Of a DNA stretch of 64,000 nucleotides, positions 11,287-22,211 are shown piece by piece. The translations under genes and the position numbers were made by a program. How positions within the stretch are numbered: the stretch's first letter is position 1; each line of letters starts with the position of its first letter. The notes beneath the pieces were generated by a model. The model was not told the DNA's origin and made no database searches. It saw only the letters and a list, made by a program, of their open reading frames with translations. Location of the stretch: assembly GCA_008729055.1 (NCBI GenBank), contig SDUX01000008.1, positions 2,852,001-2,916,000 of the forward strand, read 5' to 3'. This stretch comes from Pyropia haitanensis (taxonomy: Eukaryota > Rhodophyta > Bangiophyceae > Bangiales > Bangiaceae).

Positions 11287-12898
11287 TCACAGCAGTCCTC
11301 TTTGCTCACCCCGCAGGCGCGGGAGTGCCTCCCCCCCCCCCCCCCCAGGCCGCCCCGTGTCGCGCCCCACCACCCCATCCACCCACGCCTTGGCGGCTGA
11401 CAGCCGCGCCGACACAGACGGGTAGTCGGGGAGGCTGCAGTAGGAGAGGCTCGTCACGCTCACCTGCACGTACGTCGGCTCCCCCCCGGGGCAGGCGGGC
11501 GGCACCACGTGGTACACGGGCCCGCCGCTGTCGCCAAAGCACGGGGAGCAGCCACCCGCCCAGACGGCGGCGCAGAGGTAGGCCGGGTGGTCCAGCGGGC
11601 GGTCCCAGGCCCAGCCCGTCAGCCCGCGGCGGCGCCGCTGGGCGCCCCACGCCACGCACTGCGCGGGCGTCAGGGCGGGCTGGTCCACAAAGAGCGGCGC
11701 GTCCTCGGCGGAGGCGCCGTCGATGACGGCGCCAAAGCCTGCCGTCCGTACGGCGCTGCCGGCGGTCGGCACCGCGGGGTCCCCGTTGAGGGCGAGCCGC
11801 GGCCACGGCGAGGCGGCCAGCCGCCGTGCCGCGCACTCGTTCATCCGCAGGGTGATGACGCCAAAGTCCCACACCGAGTATTTCACGCCCTCCTCGGCGT
11901 AGCGGGGGTGGGCGGCAAACGCAGCGACGGGGAGGACGACGCCTGCGGGGTCCCCCCCCGGTACCACCACTCGCATCGCGTCGTTTGTTGTGGCCCGGCA
12001 GTGTGCGGCGGTGAGGACGTGCCGGGGGAGCAGGTACGTGCCCGAACAAAAGGCTTTGCGGTCGGGACCGCTCAGCAAGACCGCTAGCAGGGAGCGCTCG
12101 CCGCTGGCTGGCGGCACCGGCAGTCCGCCCACGATGCATGCCACGGGGGCGGCGACGGCGGCAGCGGAGAGGCTACGCCCGCCACCGTCGCTGCCGCTGA
12201 CGGGCAGAGTGACCGCCACGTGTGCAACGCCGCGGCGGGCGGGGCAGCGCCGCCCGCCGCCCGCCGCGGCCCGCCTCTCCTGCTGGTCGGCGGCGGTCGC
12301 GGCGGCGGCGGCGGCGGCGGCGGCGGCCGCGGCGGCGGCGGCACCCCCCCCTCCCCCAGCCGGGGACACGTCGAGCACGGGGCACGCGGGCGGCACCGGC
12401 GCCACGCCGGCGTGCACCTCGGCAAGCGGACAGCCCGCGGCCCAGGCATCCGCCTCGAAGCTCACGTACACAGTCACGTCGGCGGTCACGTTCAGGCGCC
12501 CGTAAGTCGTCGGGGACTTGTAGTCTTCCGGGTCCCCCGGCGCGGCGGCCGTATTGAGGATGGGCACCCCGGCGGTCACGTGGCGGAAACGGAAGAGGAG
12601 GTCCGAGCCGATGGCGCCGCCCGTCGGAGGCACCGTCGCGACCACCGAGAACGACACGTACGCCAGCCGGCCCCGCGTGTAGACCTCCCACGAGACGTCG
12701 CATGGGCACCGCGTCGGCCCAAGGGTGACCGTGCCGGCGCAGGGTTTGATTTCGTCGCGAGCAATATAGAACGCGGGGGGGGATGCGGCCGTCCTCGCGA
12801 CCGGCCGCGGCGGCGGCGGCCGCCACCACGACCGCCACCACCACCACGACCGCCTCCGCAGCCGTCGCCGCCACAACAGTGCTCGCGCGCGGCGCCAT
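11287..12898 (-). CDS. Secreted chymotrypsin-fold serine protease (S1), one apparent frameshift
   Basis: This is a peptidase family S1 endopeptidase, probably secreted. The protease domain starts at IVGG and has all three catalytic motifs: LTAAHC (His), WDFGVITL (Asp in place of the usual DIAL/DFAL) and CFGDSGGP (Ser). Counting back from that Ser, the S1-pocket position 189 is Ser, as in chymotrypsin, and position 226 appears to be Ser rather than Gly, so the pocket may be unusual (inference). Before the protease lie about 140 residues with several Cys, of unknown fold, and a poly-Ala linker. The best start is the ATG at 12898, which gives a hydrophobic signal-peptide-like leader rich in Val and Ala. 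That leader is in a different frame from the rest; the frames meet at an 8-base G run (12776-12783, plus strand), and one base fewer would join them. No intron was identified. Confidence 0.8.
12300..12356. repeat. GGC triplet run coding poly-Ala linker
   Basis: A GGC/GCG triplet array lies in the protease gene, read on the minus strand as an Ala run of about 14 residues just before the protease domain, followed by a poly-C tract. It is a likely length-variable linker. Confidence 0.7.
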
Positions 12899-13391
12899 GA
12901 GCGTGCCCCGCCGTGCGGTGCCGCCGTACGGGGGAGGATGGTGCCAGTCCCTGCAAGTGCCACCGCCACGCCGCCGCTGCCACCCGCCGCCGCCGCCGCC
13001 GTGCGCGTCCGCCGATTGACCACGCCACGCCCCTGCACTGGCGTCTGCCATCCGAACACGCCCCGCTGACGGCGACGCGGACGCCGCTGGCGACGCTGGC
13101 GGCGGCGCAAACACCGCGCCGAGGTCGGCGTCAAAACGTGGCGCGCCACAGGCACCGCGGCGAGGCCGAGGAAGCGGTTGACGGTCGTGAGGCGCCGCAG
13201 CGGCGGCTGCTCCGTGTTGCGGTACGGGTCGTAGCCGAGGGCGGCGGTGGCGATGGGTGGGCTCACCACCCCCCTGCTGGGCACGGCGGCGGTACCGCTC
13301 GTGGCGGGCGGTGGCTCGGCGGCGGCGCTCGCGACGAGCGCGTCGCGTCCGCCTCGTCAGACCCCGCGGCCACCTGCCGAGGTGCGCGCAT

Positions 13392-13494
13392 ATCATTGCG
13401 CGCCGCGCACCCAGTGGGCGGTCCGCCGTATCGTTGCGCGCCGCGCACCCAGTGGGCGGTCCGCCGTATCGATGCGCGCCGCGCACCCAGTTCG
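13392..13494. repeat. 38-bp tandem repeat, 2.7 copies
   Basis: ATCATTGCGCGCCGCGCACC starts at 13392 and near-identical units start at 13430 and 13468, so the period is 38 bases with only one or two substitutions per copy. The third copy breaks off after the CGCACCCAGT segment. It lies about 0.5 kb upstream of the protease start. The copies abut without spacers, so it is not a CRISPR array. Confidence 0.85.
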
Positions 13495-13821
13495 GGGCCA
13501 CGCGGGTGGTGGGATCGGCATTGTGCCCTCAGGTGGACTTGGCTGAGGAGTTCCAGCTCGGGTCCTGCGCCCGACGCGGTGACACGGTGGCCGACAGTGG
13601 GAAAGCTCTGGTGGGCGGGGCGCCCGCGGAGGGGCCGTTGGCCTAAGGGTGGGGAACGCGGCCGGGCGTGTGGTGGCACGTCGGCGGGGGAGCTGCTGGG
13701 GGGGTGTCACCCAGCCGCTGGCGGTAGCGGCGCGGACGGGGCGGCAGCCGCCCGGGCGAGCGGCTGGTGATCGTGTGGCGGGGAGCGCGGGGCGAGGTGC
13801 CGGAGCAGTGGGGGAGCCGAC

Positions 13822-14628
13822 ATGCAGCCGGCGACTGGGGGAACCTGGCACATATGGCACCGGGCCCTCGGGGAGCTGGCTGGAGCGCTGCCGAGTACAC
13901 ACCACTGCCGCTGCTGTTCCCAAGACAACCATTACTCACTGCACTGCGCTGGTGCCGCTCTGGCCGCCATCGCCCGGCAGCAGCCGGCGGCGGGGGGGGC
14001 GCTGGCGGTGGCTCTGGCGGCGCTGGTGAGGGTGCCGCCGGCGGTGCCGCCCGCGATGGTCGCAGTGGTGGGGGATGGAGGGGCAGTGGCGGCGGCCAGC
14101 GCGGCGCTCCACGCCGCTGCCGCTGAGGCCATCGCGGCGGGCGCGGGTAGTAAGGGTGGTGGTTGTGAGGGCACCGCCTGGGAATATCCGGCGGAGGCGG
14201 ACGCCGCGCCCACCGCGACCGCCGCCGCGTGGACCGACGCCGAAACGGTGGCCACGGCGTCGGTGACCACAGCGACAGCCCTGCGAGCGCTCGCGGCGGT
14301 CGTCCCCCTTCTCCCCCCGCTGGCGGTGCGCGCCGTCGCCACGGCCGTGGCGCGGCTGTTCGGCAAGTTCGTGTTGGCGCTGGTCTGCGTTGCCGTCGTG
14401 GCCGCCACCGCCTCGGCCATCGCCCACCGAGATGCAGCGGTGCGCCGCGGCGCCGCCGCGTCTGCGGCCGCTGTCCAGTCGTCCGGCCTCGACAAGGCCT
14501 TGGGGGTGATGGCGGCGAGGGAGGTGAACGAGGAGGTGGTGGCGGCGGCGATGGGAAAGAGGAGGGGTAGAGGACGCGCAAAGAGGCCGTCACTGGCGCT
14601 CAAATGCTGCCTGGTGACCGCTCGGTAG
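13822..14628 (+). CDS. Doubtful hypothetical protein with one membrane-like segment
   Basis: This is an ATG-initiated open frame of 268 codons, Ala-rich throughout. It has one hydrophobic stretch near residues 180-200 (FGKFVLALVCVAVVAATA) and a basic tail with GKRRGRGRAKRP. I do not recognise a family. A comparable open frame exists on the opposite strand (13932-14693), so GC bias alone could explain this one. The frame stops just before the AT-rich island, where composition changes sharply. I list it only because its hydrophobic segment and basic C-terminus look more protein-like than the surrounding shadow frames. Confidence 0.25.
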   Translation: MQPATGGTWHIWHRALGELAGALPSTHHCRCCSQDNHYSLHCAGAALAAIARQQPAAGGALAVALAALVRVPPAVPPAMVAVVGDGGAVAAASAALHAAAAEAIAAGAGSKGGGCEGTAWEYPAEADAAPTATAAAWTDAETVATASVTTATALRALAAVVPLLPPLAVRAVATAVARLFGKFVLALVCVAVVAATASAIAHRDAAVRRGAAASAAAVQSSGLDKALGVMAAREVNEEVVAAAMGKRRGRGRAKRPSLALKCCLVTAR

Positions 14629-14639
14629 GCGCACAACCA

Positions 14640-14880
14640 CGCCCTGCGGGGCGCACAAATACCAAGTGTTTGTTTCAAACTCAATAATGTCAATCATTAC
14701 ACGTGCAATCAATGTCGACTATAAGAGTTTATGCGTTTTGCCAACCGCATAAATCCCACGGCTGGCAAAAACCTAACGTTTTTTGTTCCTGTTTCGATTA
14801 ATCTATAGCTTAAATCAAAGCATTTTTTCGTTTTATTTATATACGTTTTTTGCTTGTTTCAATTACACCATGTAAGTTGT
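14640..14880. other. AT-rich island
   Basis: About 240 bases are strongly AT-rich in an otherwise very GC-rich region, with T-rich runs such as TTTTTTCGTTTTATTTATA. An inverted repeat TTTATGCG / CGCATAAA sits near 14728-14754. No ORF of note was seen. It could be a boundary of an inserted element, a replication or matrix-attachment type region, or a relic of organellar or plasmid DNA; nothing in the sequence decides between these. Confidence 0.6.
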
Positions 14881-14894
14881 CTCGGTCGGTGGTG

Positions 14895-15050
14895 CTGTGG
14901 GGGGTTTGATAACTGGAAAACACCCCCCCTGTTATCAAACCCCCCTCACGACCTCTGGGAGGGGGTCGGATAGCATGTTATCCAACCCCCCCCAGAGTTG
15001 CTGTGGGAGGTTTGAGAACTGGATAACACCCCCCGCAGTTAACAAATCCC
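14895..15050. repeat. Three consecutive hairpins built on a 106-bp direct repeat
   Basis: Hairpin 1 has perfect 15-base arms, GGGGGGTTTGATAAC at 14899-14913 and its complement at 14931-14945, with a 17-base loop. Hairpin 2 has arms at 14954-14972 and 14979-14997 with CTCTGGG outer ends and one or two mismatches. Hairpin 3, at about 15004-15050, is weaker. The left part of hairpin 1 (CTGTGGGGGGTTTGATAACT...) recurs 106 bases later at 15001 with three differences in 34 bases, so the structure arose by duplication. Confidence 0.8.
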
Positions 15051-15079
15051 TCTGGGGGGCGTTTGATCACATGTGAATT

Positions 15080-16715
15080 GCGCGCGAGTGCGCGTCACAC
15101 CTACGGCTACGAAGTATAGTAATTTTGCTTTTCATATTGTAGCACATGAGCTGGAAAGTAAACAGACGGCTTTATCCTACCCGTTATTCGGCTACGTAAG
15201 CCGAAAGCCCTTTATGTTAACAGCCCTAGAGTGCTTCATCCTACGTCCGACCTCGGAAGCCGAATGTCCGCGAACACCCCTCCTTCTCTGGGAGAGCTCC
15301 TGGCTGGGACCTACTGGAAAACGGGCCACTGTACGTGTGCAATGATGATGCGTGAGCACTCAAGACGGCGCGCGTGCCCGCTGCCCCCCCCCCACCCCAA
15401 CTGTTGGGCGATCCCCACCGCCGCTGGCGTCGGCGGAAGGGGAAGCGGGGGGCTGTGATCTACGGTCACGCCGCGGCATGGGCGTGGCGGCCGTGGGTGT
15501 GCGCCGCCCCGCGCCCTGGGTCCGCGTGCGGTGGGCGGCCTCACGTGGCAGGCCTACGCGTGGGACGACGGCGCAGCGGGGGCAAGAATGTGTACCTTAG
15601 AATCGGCCGAATAGACCTGTTCGGGTCTGTTCGACTCCTGCACGTGCGTCTGCAACGTGGCCCTCAGAGCCCCAGAACGCGGTTTCTCGTGTTCCTGTGG
15701 CAGACGCCCAGTGCAGGCGGGCTCGTCCTTGAAGGGGAAGCCGCGGCGAGTCCCCGTTTTTGGTATAGAGCATGAAAACGACCTCGTCGAGGTGTGTGCG
15801 AAGGTTTTTTTTTTCGCCGGTGCTTCCCTTGTCAGATACGGCCTCATTGCAGTCTTGGACCCTGCACCAGAGCTCGTTCCCGTGCAGGGCTTGCTCTCTC
15901 ACGGTGCACGACGTGTTCTTCAAATGTTTTGTAAATGCCAGAAGTCTGTTTGAATGCGTGCCCCCGTGCAAGAGAATTCGTGCACTCGTGCAGTGCCATC
16001 CATGCAGGACATCTGCATGCACACCGTGGCCTCCGCTCGTGTTCTGTTCGAACGAGTTGTCTTTTTCAAGTAGGACGCGAGCCCAGCACGCGGTGCGTGC
16101 TCAGAGGCACGTGTACGTGTGCTTCAGCAGCCGAGCCGCGCTCTTCTCCGTGAGATGCAGCAGTTCTATGCACGCTCACTGCACGGAACGTCTGCTATCG
16201 GTGCAGGCTTCATGCAAGAGTGCTCGTGCACGTGGTGCATTTCTCGTGACAGACTGCAACGGCATGCTACCCGCGTAGCATTTCCAAGCGGCAAAATGTC
16301 GCGGTCGGAGCATGGTTTCCGGGCCCCCCCCATGTCGGCCGAGCAGGGTCGTGGAGCACGTCCAAGCAGGCCCAAAACAGGAATGTGGGCTCCCGCAAGG
16401 TACACGGTCGAGGCCCCACTGCGCGGGCGCGGACGCGACCAGTCTAGATCCAGTGTTGGCCGCCCGCGGCGTGCAGGTGGCCGTGTCGGTCGTGCGAATG
16501 GGCCCGTACGGTAGTGTCGGCGGCGAATCGTCCCCTCGCGCCCCGCACCGCCCGTGCAAAAGGGTCTGCGCCCACAGGGCGGTCACGGCGTGCCGCGTCT
16601 GCTCATCACGCGGACGGATTGCACGCCACAAGCGGCACCCGTCGTGCGCGCAGCGGGACCCCCAGCGCGCGCCGTGCACGCCGGTCCCGCGCCCCGTCTC
16701 GGGCGGCCCCTACTA
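15080..16715. other. Moderate-GC non-coding stretch
   Basis: The composition is closer to balanced than the flanks, with frequent GTGCAG/TGCACG words. The open frames are short, lie on both strands and have no recognisable domain. I found no tRNA-like, rRNA-like or transposon-protein signal. It may belong with the AT-rich island to one inserted segment. Confidence 0.4.
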
Positions 16716-17359
16716 ACTAGGTGGACGACCCCACCGCGCCGGCCGCGTGGCGGTCCGCCCCCGCCGCGGGGTAGCGCCCGCCGCGGCCGCGTAGACGCCG
16801 GCGACCCGCCGCCGCGCGCGCCCCCGCCGGCGCCCCCCCCCGTGCGTGCCGCCGCGGCCGGCGCGGCGGGTGCCGGCCGCGGCGGCACCGCCGCGCACGG
16901 CCGCCCGCGTCGGCGGCCGGCGGGGCGGCGCCCCCCCCCCCCACCCCAACGGCGGCGTCGGCACCGGCCGCGCGCGTACCGCCGCACCCACCCCACGCCC
17001 GGCGGCGTCCAACGACCACCCCAAGACACGAAAAAAAAACCAACGCGGGCGCCCACCACCGCGCCACCGCGGGCGCGGCGGCCGGCGGTCCCCCCCCCCC
17101 CTCCCCCGCGTCACACGCGCCCACGGCGGCCACGCCACCGCTCGTACGCGGCGGGCGGGGCGTGGCCACTCCGAGACGCCGCCGCGGTCTGACGGCGCTC
17201 CCGCGGCGGGCGGTGCCGCCCGTTCCCCCGCGACGGGGCGGCGGCGGCACGAGCGGCGCGGCGCCGCCGCGGCGGGCCGCGGTGGCGCCGCCGCTGCGCC
17301 CGCCGTGGCGGTGGCGGCGCGGCGGCGGCGGCGGCGGCGGTGGTGGTGGTGGTGGTGGT

Positions 17360-17390
<31 letters not shown>

Positions 17391-20300
17391 CGGGGCGGTT
17401 CCCCCCCCCCCCCCCTCCGCCCCCCTCCCCGCCGTCTCTCGCCGCCCTCGTCATGGCGGCGCGGTCGCAGTCGGCCACCCCCGCCCCCGCCGTGGCGGTT
17501 GGCGGCCGTGCAGCGCGTCGCGGCCGCCAGTCATGGGCACGGCGCGGCGCGGCGGCCGTTCCCCCCCCCCCCCCCCCCCCCGCCCCTCCCCACGCTCACA
17601 CTACCGCCCCGCCCGCCGCCGCCGCCACCACCGCCGCACCCACCGCCGCCGCACCCACCGCAGCGGCGGCGGCCATAGAAACAAAGTGCAAGACCACCCC
17701 CCCCCCCCACAGCGCCGGCGCTGTCCCCCCCCCCACCCCCCCCCCCCCACCCTCCCACCACCGCCACCCCGTTCCCCCCCCACCCCCCCCCGGCCACCAC
17801 CCGCCGCCGCACCCCCCCCAGCCCGCCGCCCACCGCCACCACCCGCCGCCCCTCCCGCCGCGCGCCGCCACCCGCGCCGCCGGCAGCGACGCCCTTGCCG
17901 CCGCCGCCCTTGCCGCCGCCACCACCCCCCCCCCCCACCCCACCACACCGCGGCGGGCGCGCACACCCCCCCCCACCCCCCCCCCCCCCCCCCCCCCAAC
18001 CCCGCCACCCCCACCTCCCGGCGCACCCCCCCCCCCCCCCCTCCCCCCCCCGGTGCGTCCCGCCCGCCCGCCCGCCCGCCCGCCCGCCCGCCCGCCGTGG
18101 CGTGCGCCGCCACACCGCCACGCGACGCGACGCGACGCGACGCCGCGGCGTGACGCGGCGTGGCCGCCGCCGTCGCCGCGCGCACCCCGCCGCGTCTGCC
18201 GCGAGGGGGGGGCACACGCCCGGCCGCTGGGGGGTGTGCCGCCCACGGGGGGGCGCCGCCCGCGGGCGGTCAGGCTGGTGGCCGCCGCGGCGGGCGGTGG
18301 CCGCCGTGGACGGCCACGCGGTTGGGGGGGGTGGGGGTGGGGGTGGGGTGGTGGGTCGCCCGGCCGCAGCGGGCGCCGGGGGGGGGGGGGGGGGGGGGCA
18401 CGGTGCCACGCCGCGCCGCCGTCGACGCCGCGGGCGTCGCGGCGGTCGCCGCGGCGCGTCGTGGCCCCGGCCGGCCGGCCGGCCGGCCGGCCGGCCGGCC
18501 GCCCTCCCGACACCCCCCCCCCCCCCCAGCCCGGCCGCCCTCCCGACACCCCCCCCCTCAACCCCCCCAACGACACCTCCCCCCACCGACACCGTCCCGC
18601 CCCCCCCCCCCGCCACACCGCCACCACCACCCCCCCCCCTCCCCCCTCCCCCGGCAGCCTGCCACCCCCAGCAGCGGCACCCCCCCCCCCCCCACCCCCT
18701 CCCCCCGCCCCCGCCTCCCCCCCAGCTGACACCCCCCCCCCCCCTCCGCCACGACGCGCCCACCGCGCGGCCGTCGGCGGCGGGCGGCGCCGCCGTCGCG
18801 TCGGCACCGTCGGCGGCGGCGGCGGCGGCGGCGGCACCGTCGGTGGCAGCGGCGGCGGCGGCGGCGGTGGCGGCGCTGCCGCTGCCGCCGTGTGTGGTGC
18901 GGGGCAGGGGGGGGGGGGGAGAGGAGGGGCGTGCCCCGCGGCTGCTGCCAGTGGCGGCGGCGGCCGCCGCGGTCGTGACGCCGCGGCGTGGCAGCGTCGG
19001 GTGGCGGTGGCGGCGGCAGGGGGGGAGGGGGGGGGGGTGCCGCCGACGGTGCCGGTGGGTGTGGCGGCCGCCGCCGTTGGTGGTGGGCGTGGGGGGGGGG
19101 CGCCCGCGTCGCCGCCGCGGCGGTGGTGGTGGTGACGGCGGTGGTGGGGGTGGTGGGGGGGCGTGCCGCCGGTGGCGGCCGTCGTCGTGGCGGCGGCGCA
19201 AGGCGGCGGCGGCGGCGGCGGTGGCGGTGGCGGCGGTGGCGGTGGCGGCGGTGGCGAGTCGTGGCCGCCGCCGCGGCGGCGGCGCCCCCCCCCCGCGCCT
19301 CTGCCGCCTCCCCCCCCCCCCCCCCCCGCACCGGCGGCCCACCACGGGCGGCCGTGGACGACCCCGCGCCGCGCGGCGGCGGGCGGGGCCTGTCCCCCCC
19401 CCCCACCCCCCCGGCCGGTCCGCGCGCGCCGCTCGCGCGGCGGCCGGCGGCCGCCCGCAGCGGCGGGCGCGCCGCCCCCCCCCCCGCCCCCCCCCCCGGC
19501 GCTCGCCGCCGCCGCCGCGCCGCCGCCCGCGGCGGCCGTCCCGCCCGCGGCGGCCGTCGGCGGTCCCCCCCCCCCCGCGCCGCTCCGCCGTGCCGTTGGC
19601 GTCGCGCCGCCGCCCGTCCGCCGCGGGGCGGTCCCTTTCCCCCCCCCCCACCCCCCCCCCCCCCACCCCCCCCGCGACCCCCACCCGTCGTTTCCCCCCC
19701 CCCCCCCCCCTTCCTCGCGGCCGCCGCGGGGCCATTCCCCCCCCCCCCCCCCCCCCCACCCACCTCTGCGCGCGCGCCGTCTGCTGCCGCCCGCCCGCCC
19801 GCCCCGCCCCGCCCGCGGCGGCGCCGGTGCTGCCGCCGCCGCGTCGGGCGCCATGCCCCGCCGCTGGCGTGGCCAGTCCCCGTCGCCGGCCCGCGGCGGT
19901 GGCGGCGGTGACGCCGCGGCGGGGGCGGCGGCGGACGCGCCGCCGGCGGTGGCGGTGGGGTCGTGGGGGCGGCCCCGGGGGGTGGTGCTGGCGGTGCCTT
20001 TGGCCGGTGGCGGGGGTGGCGGCGGCGGCGGCGGTGGGGGTGGGGGTGGTGGGGGTGGTGGGGGTGGTGGGGGTGGTGGGGGGGTGGTGGTTGGGGTGGT
20101 GGGGGGGTGGTGGTTGGGGTGGTGGGGGTCCCGGCACGCCGCTGGGGGGGAGGCGGACGCCGCGGCGGCGAGCCGCTGGCGCCCGTGGGCCCGCGCCGGC
20201 CACGCGCTGCGGCTGCGGTCGTGCTCGGGGCGGCTGCCGGGGGGCGGCGGCGGCGGCGGTGGCGGCGGTGGGGGGGGGGGGGTGCCGCCGCCGCCGCCGC

Positions 20301-20460
20301 CACCCCCGCCGTCCGCCCGCGCCAGCCGCCCGCCCGCGCGTGCACCGGCGGCCGCGGTGGGGCGGCCGCCGCCGCCGGCGCGGCGCGGCGCGGCGGGACC
20401 GCCGGCGACGCGGCTGGCGGCGGGCCGCCGCCGGCGGTGGCGGCGTGGGTGGTCCGCTGC
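16716..20460. repeat. Extreme G/C simple-sequence region
   Basis: Nearly every base belongs to a simple repeat. Examples are GGT/GGC triplets (about 17320-17400), poly-C runs (17401-17417 and about 17559-17583), CCCG repeats (18059-18097), GACGC repeats (about 18121-18142), CCGG repeats (about 18467-18501) and GGTGGGG-type runs (about 20030-20125). Frames of up to about 1200 codons occur on both strands because no AT-containing stop appears; I consider none of them real. Many tracts could form G-quadruplexes. Confidence 0.75.
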
Positions 20461-20461
20461 G

Positions 20462-20548
20462 TGACGCCGCCGCCGAGTGAGGCCGCCACGTCCACCGCCC
20501 GTGACAGCAGCGACAGTGACGGTGGCGGCCGCGGCGGCGGCGGTGACC

Positions 20549-20588
<40 letters not shown>

Positions 20589-20605
20589 CCGTGGCGGTGG
20601 CGACC

Positions 20606-20642
<37 letters not shown>

Positions 20643-21247
20643 CCGCGGCGGCTGGGCGGACGTGGACTGGGGCACCCGCCGCGCGTTTACCGCCGCCACC
20701 CGCCGCCGCCGGCGGTCGTCGAGCGTCGCGGCCGCGCAGGCGGTCGACGCGTACCGCGTCTTTGACGAGGCCGCCGACGTGCGCGCCGCCGCGTCGGGCA
20801 GCCGCCGCCGCGCGCGGCGGCGGTTTGTGGCGGGACGGCCGGCGGGGCGGCGGTCCAGGGGGGGGGGAAGGGAGGGCGGGGGGGGGGGGGGGGGGAGGGG
20901 GGGCGCCCCCGCGGGGGAGCCCCCGCCGGCCACGCCCGCCGCGGCCGCCGCCGCCGCCGACGCGGCGGCGGCGGCGGCGGCGGCCGACGGGGAGCGCGAG
21001 TGGGAGACGGAGTGGGAGTGGGGCGAGTGGGGCGAGTGGGGCGACGGGGGGGAGTGGGGGGTGGGGGGGGGCGCTGGGCGCCCCGCCTGTCGGCGCGCGG
21101 CGACCGCGGCGACCACGCGAGGGGGAGCTGGGGGGGGGGGGGAAGGACGCGCCCGCGAGTGGGGGGGGGGGGGGGGGGGGGGGTGGCGCCTGCTCGGCGG
21201 GGGGGAGGGGGGGGGGGGGGGGGGCGGCCGCCACAAAGGCCGCCGAT

Positions 21248-21280
<33 letters not shown>

Positions 21281-21361
21281 GCCGGCGGGCCGGAAGATGA
21301 GTACGAGGCGTTTGTGGGGCGGTCGAGCCCGCGGCGGGCGCTCGCGGGGCTGCCGTCGTAG
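20462..21361 (+). CDS. Possible C-terminal part of a low-complexity protein
   Basis: Within the simple-sequence region the plus strand carries less repetitive peptides: DSSDSD followed by Gly/Arg-Gly-Asp runs, then WADVDWGTRRAFTAATRR, DAYRVFDEAADVRAA and, near the end, EDEYEAFVGRSSPRRALAG before a TAG at 21359-21361. The first part and the last part are in different frames, separated by poly-G runs (about 21050-21230), the same pattern as in recognised genes here. No family was identified and the upstream extent is unknown. It could still be chance coding in GC-rich repeats. Confidence 0.25.
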
Positions 21362-21609
21362 CGGCGGCGGCGGGCTGGCCTGGCGGGGGCGGGGGGAGGC
21401 TGACCGAGCCGGGGGAGATCCGGGAGAGGGGGGGGGGGCTGGGGGGGGGGGGTGGGGGGTGGGGGGGGGGGGCGGCGCCCTCGGTGGGGGCCGACGGGCG
21501 TCCCCCGCCGGCCGCCACCCGCTGCCGCCGCCCCACGGGCGGGGGGGGCGGCGGCGGCGGCGGCGACGCGCGGCGCGGCGGTAGGGCGTCATGGGTGGCG
21601 AGGGGGGGG

Positions 21610-21615
21610 GGGGGA

Positions 21616-21666
<51 letters not shown>

Positions 21667-21668
21667 GC
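21610..21668. repeat. GCC/CGC triplet microsatellite
   Basis: About 50 bases of uninterrupted CCG triplets, a perfect microsatellite of the CGG/CCG class. No gene overlaps it convincingly. Confidence 0.85.
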
Positions 21669-22147
21669 GCGCGCCACCGCGGGGGACCACCGGCGGCCGC
21701 CGCGGGCGCCGCGGCGCGCCCGCCTGCCGGCCGCCGGCCGACCGCGGGACGCCCGCGGCGGCGCGCGCCGCCGCGCCGCCAGCCCGGCGGGCGGCGGCGC
21801 GCGGCGCGCGTCGCGACGCGGCGGCGGGCGGCGGGGGTGCGGGCGCCGCCGCCCGCCGCGTCGCCGCCGGGTGGGGCGGCGGGCGGGGCGGCCTCGGCGC
21901 GGGCGGCGTCGACGACCAAGCGCGGCGGGGAAGAAACGGAAAGGCCATTCACAAGCTAGTCGGCGCCGCCGCGGGGGCACGCGCCCCGACGGCGGCACGC
22001 ACGGTGCACGTTGCTGCCCTCTGGCGCGCCGCGCGGGTCGACCCGCTGGCGCGTACGCATTCCATGCCCACCTCACCCGTCTATGCTACACCGCGGCGGC
22101 ATGCAAAACGTCCCCCCCTCCCAGCTCTGTCCACCCCACCTCATCCC

Positions 22148-22178
22148 GCCCCACCCCACCCCACCCCACCCCACCCTG
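22148..22178. repeat. CCCCA pentanucleotide repeat
   Basis: Several CCCCA/CACCC units lie immediately downstream of the aminotransferase stop codon, read as GGGGT repeats on that gene's strand. It may be part of its 3' untranslated region. Confidence 0.7.
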
Positions 22179-22211
22179 GCCAACGACGCGTGCGCGGCCG
22201 GCCGGGCGCGC

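Noticed and set aside
13392..13494. Possible CRISPR array
   Set aside because: The 38-bp units abut without spacers and the genome is eukaryotic.
14640..16715. A transposon with transposase or reverse transcriptase
   Set aside because: No frame shows transposase, integrase or polymerase motifs, and I found no terminal repeats or target-site duplication.
17531..22076. Open frames of 660 to 1212 codons on both strands in the simple-repeat region
   Set aside because: They overlap on both strands, consist of Pro/Gly/Ala/Arg homopolymers and exist only because AT-containing stop codons are absent.
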